Origin: Stropharia rugosoannulata
Taxonomy: Eukaryota; Basidiomycota; Agaricomycetes; Agaricales; Strophariaceae
Direction of reading: 5' to 3'
Assembly (NCBI GenBank): GCA_028532985.1
Contig: JANCIK010000006.1
Location: 2,294,001-2,358,000, forward strand
DNA length: 64,000 bases
Shown: positions 60,601 through 64,000 of the stretch, piece after piece
Layout: every line of letters begins with the position of its first letter
Position numbering within the stretch: the stretch's first letter is position 1
The notes under the pieces: model-generated
What the model saw: only the letters and a program-made list of their open reading frames with translations
What the model was told of the DNA's origin: nothing
The model's database searches: none
Position numbers and translations under genes: made by a program

Positions 60601-63600
60601 GGAGGGGTTCCGCGGAATGCATCGATAACGTCGTCTTGCCACTTGCCCTTGCGCAGGCGCGGATGGTGCCCGACGTGGTTATTGTGTGATGATACGCTCT
60701 CGTCCGTCTCCTCCGCGACGCGGGACAGGTCCAGCGCGGGAGCCTCGCTCATCTTGCGCTCTCTCCCAAGTCCATACATCGCCTTTGCGCTGGTACCCGG
60801 ACTACCGCTAATAGGACCAACGGCGGGCACGCCATTGTCGAGCCCGAGTGCAGCGCGCGTGCGCCTGAGCTCCTTGACCTCTTCAGCAAGCGCACTCCCT
60901 TCGGTGTGTGAGACGCTAGGCGCCTCGGAGGTGAGGTCCGTGGTGACTGTGCGGATGGTGCCGTAGTTGTGACCGCCCGGGCTGACTGGGTAGGCTCTAT
61001 ACGGGCCCGGGCGGGCGTCGAAGAGGCTGGAGACGGCGCTGGCCGTCGCGGTGGTGGTGTCCGTGTCGGCAGAGAGCGCGCTGGAGGCGACGGACTGGCG
61101 CACGTTGCTGTGGTGGTGCTGGTGCTGGCGGATGTTCGTGGGGGAGTGTGGGGAGACAGGCGTGGAAGAGTGTGAGTGGAGAGGGCGGTGAGAGTCGCCG
61201 GCAGCGTCGGCACGGGCCACCGGAGCCGCTGCGCTCCTCGCCCATGCCATGAGCCCGCCCTTGTCATTGAGTGACGGCTTGCGCACCGGCACTCGTGCAC
61301 TCTCCTCGCGTTCGGGGGCATCCCCCTCGGCAGGAAAAATAGCATGCAGATTGGGTGTCGAAATAGAGCCTCCGCGGGATGCTACGCTGCCGGTTGCATA
61401 CGGGCCGACGGGCGGGGGCGGGAGCGCGCGGTCCATGTCGGCATAGCGTGCGCGGCGGGTCGACTTTTCCGCTCCCTTTTCTTTTTCTTTCTCCTTCTCC
61501 ATCTTTTCCCGTTCTCGAGCAAGGCCCTGTCCGCGCAACCAGATCTTCTCACCTCCACTGAAACCTCCGTGCTCGTTTACAGGACTCCCGGGTGGACTCA
61601 CGTTCACCCGCATGTGTATCCTGTCGGTCCCTCTCGCCTTGCTTTCTTCCTCGGCATAGCGCACCAAGCGTACAACCGTCCATGCTACGCGCGTTGACGC
61701 TTCAGGCGACGGCTTAGACTGAGTCACGTCGTCCGGTCGAAAGATATCACCCGGGTGCAAACCATACGATGCACAGGCAGCAATGAATTTGTTAACGTTG
61801 GCTGTGCGGACCTGGGGCTCCGAGCGTGCATCAGGTCGCACGATAGAGGAGGCGCGAAGCTTGTTCATTAGCCTGTATTCAATCAGCAAGAGTCAATGAT
61901 CTAGGGGATAGAAAACTCACTGGCAAAGAACATAGCCATCCGCAACGGATTCTAAAAATGCTCTTCTTTCCTTCTCCTCGTCCACTTCGCCCTTGCCGTC
62001 CCATACGCGGACTAGCTCAGACAGGCTACGCAAACGCGCGTCTACTTCATCCCACTCCTTCAGGCCTTGTGCTGTGCGGCACATGTGTGCCGGGGGGCGC
62101 TGCGCTACACGAACTATCATGCGTACGGCAGTACGCAGTGCGGCGCGTGGCGTCATGTCCATTGGCGTAGGAAGCCCATGCTGCAGACTCAGCGTGCTCG
62201 CAGCAGACCCCGCGCCCATCGAAGAGCGCACTGTCTCGTCTGTCCCCGCGCTTTGTTCCGTTTTCTCGCTTTTCGTCGGACTTGCGTCCGTATTTGAATT
62301 ACCTCCTGGACCTGCTGCACCCCCTACAAGACGCGCGTTTCTGCTTCCAATACCTCTACCCAGTGGCGTCGCGGGGAGAGGCGCCAGTTCTTCATCCTTT
62401 TCGTCCTTTTCCCGCTCCTGCACCTTCCCACTACCTAACTTCCCCGCACCTGCAAGAACCAGCGATCCACTCGATATATTAAAATGACGGTTCTGAGCGT
62501 ATGTCCGTTGAGAGGGCGACACTGCACGTGTACGCACAGGAGATGTAGGCGGTGTAGGCGAAGCCGGCGGACTCACCCCCGTGCCGCGCCGCGCACGTGT
62601 GGGCGTCGCCGCGCGGTGCGCGTGTACTGTTGACGCTGATGGCGATGCGGCCGTTGATATAGATGTCGGTGTTGATGTAGACGCTGTCACCGAAGACGAT
62701 AGTGATATGGCCGCTGGTGTAGCTCTCGACGCTCCCTCACCTCTGGGGCTCGCGGGCGTCGATGCGCTCCCATTCGTTTTCGCGATAAGGTTGGGCGACA
62801 CAGCGCCTGATCTTCCCTGAGCCCCTGCATTGGATGTCCGGCGAACCATTCCTGCTGTCACTGGGATCGCAGCAGGTACGACCATCGGCGCGGGAACGGG
62901 TTCAGCCCGGCGCCTTCCCGTGGAGGAATCGCACGGGCTTGATGTCGACGAAGGTAGTTGAACCGCTGAAGCCGATTTTGTTTGCGAATGTGGTATGGTC
63001 GGTGTCGACGGTGCGCTACTTCCACTTACGTTCCCGGTGCCATTTCCATTACCAGCTAAAGCTCTCCGTGGCGCCTCAACAGAAGCCTTTCTCCCCGCGC
63101 CAGGCCGTCCTCCACCTCCCGTCGGCATTCCCGCCAGCACAGGTGTTGTCCTCCCATGCCCATCTCCCTCCCTTTTAAGCCCTGGTCCAGGCCCATCCAC
63201 AGATGCCCTCCTCGGCGCAAGCCCAGTCGTACTTGCGCCGGCAGCAGGACGTGGGACGTCGAGCGACCCCCGCGGGCGGCGAGCAGGAGAAGGTGAGGCC
63301 GCGCCGCGCCGCGTGGGTGGAGGGGGTGGAAGCGGGAGGTGTGAAGCTGATGCGGACGTCAGCGCACGACGCACGTGTGGCGAAGTCGGACCTGGGACTG
63401 CGCCAGGCGTCGCAGAGGTAGACGGCGAACGTGCGCGGAAGGGCGCTGCAGGAGTCGTGGTCGTGTTTGCGCGACGCACAAGCGGGGCTGATATGGGAGC
63501 AGGTGTGCGCACCGTAGTCGTTGGCGCAGGCCGCATGTGGAGCGGTGACCCTCGATGGCCGGGGGTAGGCGTGGGCGGGCAAGAAAGCGAGGCATCTGTG

Positions 63601-64000
63601 TCGTATTCATCCTCACTGTCCGAGTCGTTCTCCAGTTCTCTCTCCTTCTCCCTATCTCGTCCCCTTTCCTTTTCCCTCAGTCTCTGTCTTTCCCTCTCCC
63701 GCTCCCGTTCTCTGTCAGCATCCTTCCCAAATCTCCGATCTCCTCCCACATCCCCTGCTCTCCGGCCCTCCAAGTGCACAGCAGGCGTCGACGGTGATGG
63801 CGGTATACGCACACGCGCACGTGCCGCACCAAGCGGCATCGGGGCACCAATCTGGTTTTCCCTCTCCCTCTCCCGCGTGCGCACAGGCGAAACCGCCTTA
63901 CTGTGTGCTCCGCTCCCGGTCGCGACACTTGCTGGCGTAGTCGTAGATGAAGGTTGCGGCGATGGCGGCACTGCGCGCGGGGTCAGCCCGGTAGGCACCC
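57621..64000 (-). CDS. CDC15: CH-domain SIN/MEN kinase (Cdc15/Cdc7/SepH type), partial at 5' end
   Basis: Septation/mitotic-exit kinase, over 2,000 residues inside the window, with the 5' end beyond 64000 (the frame is open with no ATG at the edge). Order: a very long Ser/Pro/Arg-rich region; a calponin-homology-like domain across the 61921/61872 intron (FLESVADGYVLCQLMNKLR, NVNKFIAACASYGLHPGDIF, VAWTVVRLVRYAEE); a second long low-complexity region; and the kinase (about 59780-58890: QLGNCIGRGQFGSVYRAL, VAVKRI, VVHCDLKAANIL with HCD as in SepH/Cdc7, DFGVSLNL, GTPNWMAPEVI, and CEHPWLKSNW at the end). A C1-like zinc finger follows (CRVCQ, LCSQCSLISHAKCADN, PPTCDLRA), then a Ser-rich tail ending Cys-Leu-Val-Gln, a CaaX box. 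The HCDLKAANIL and GTPNWMAPE motifs identify the subfamily. CH plus kinase plus zinc finger is not the yeast Cdc15 layout. Confidence 0.85.

Noticed and set aside
60133..60966. 277-codon plus-strand open frame
   Set aside because: Antisense to the low-complexity Ser/Pro/Arg-rich part of the septation kinase; GC-rich codon bias creates open shadow frames and no domain is recognisable.

Overview
The window is nuclear DNA of a filamentous basidiomycete, most likely an Agaricomycete. The signs are dense short spliceosomal introns (mostly 41-80 nt with GTRNGT donors), two full F-box genes and one F-box relic, a Ppo-type fatty-acid dioxygenase fused to a P450-like domain, a DOPA-dioxygenase-family gene, and fungal orthologues of TEL1, PMT4, STE20, YVC1, MBP1, PRP4, CBK1 and BYE1. 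I saw no rRNA, tRNA, CRISPR or prokaryotic signal. Gene models were assembled by hand from splice sites and reading phase. Models whose exons sum to a multiple of three are marked as phase-checked.

Layout. 1-6108 (-): TEL1/ATM, running off the left edge. 7154-10038 (-): PMT4. 10480-10918 (-): a small one-TM protein. 11908-15417 (-): a RING-PH-VWA protein resembling Far1/Ste5 scaffolds, divergent by 57 bp from 15475-16123 (+), a DOPA-dioxygenase-family enzyme. 16124-19624 is gene-poor. 19625-21466 (+): F-box protein. 21711-24629 (+): STE20-type PAK kinase. 24630-28280 holds a doubtful small gene, a foldback/MITE-like element with about 325-bp inverted repeats, and an F-box C-terminal relic. 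28281-29381 (+): epsilon-COP. 29977-34914 (+): Ppo-like oxygenase, convergent with 35081-38835 (-), a YVC1 TRP-like channel with two consecutive microexons. 39802-42694 (+): MBP1/APSES factor. 43018-44951 (-): PRP4 splicing factor. 45611-47604 (+): CBK1/NDR kinase. 48169-49815 (+): L-arabinitol 4-dehydrogenase-like enzyme. 50060-54365 (-): BYE1/PHF3-like PHD-TFIIS-SPOC protein. 55081-56754 (-): second F-box protein. 57621-64000 (-): very large CH-domain SIN/MEN kinase (Cdc15/SepH type) with a C-terminal zinc finger and a CaaX box; its 5' end lies beyond the right edge.

Several genes belong to linked processes: pheromone and polarity signalling (Far1/Ste5-like scaffold, STE20), morphogenesis and cell separation (CBK1), mitotic exit and septation (CDC15-like), and cell-cycle transcription and checkpoint control (MBP1, TEL1). 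They alternate in strand and show no operon or biosynthetic-cluster arrangement, so I read this as ordinary conserved euchromatin. I did not find a clearly new multi-gene system. The most unusual items are the lipid-anchor motif on the septation kinase, the tandem microexons in YVC1, the MITE-like element with an apparently captured coding fragment, the decoy exon start in STE20, and the duplicated ACGCG-containing segment upstream of MBP1.
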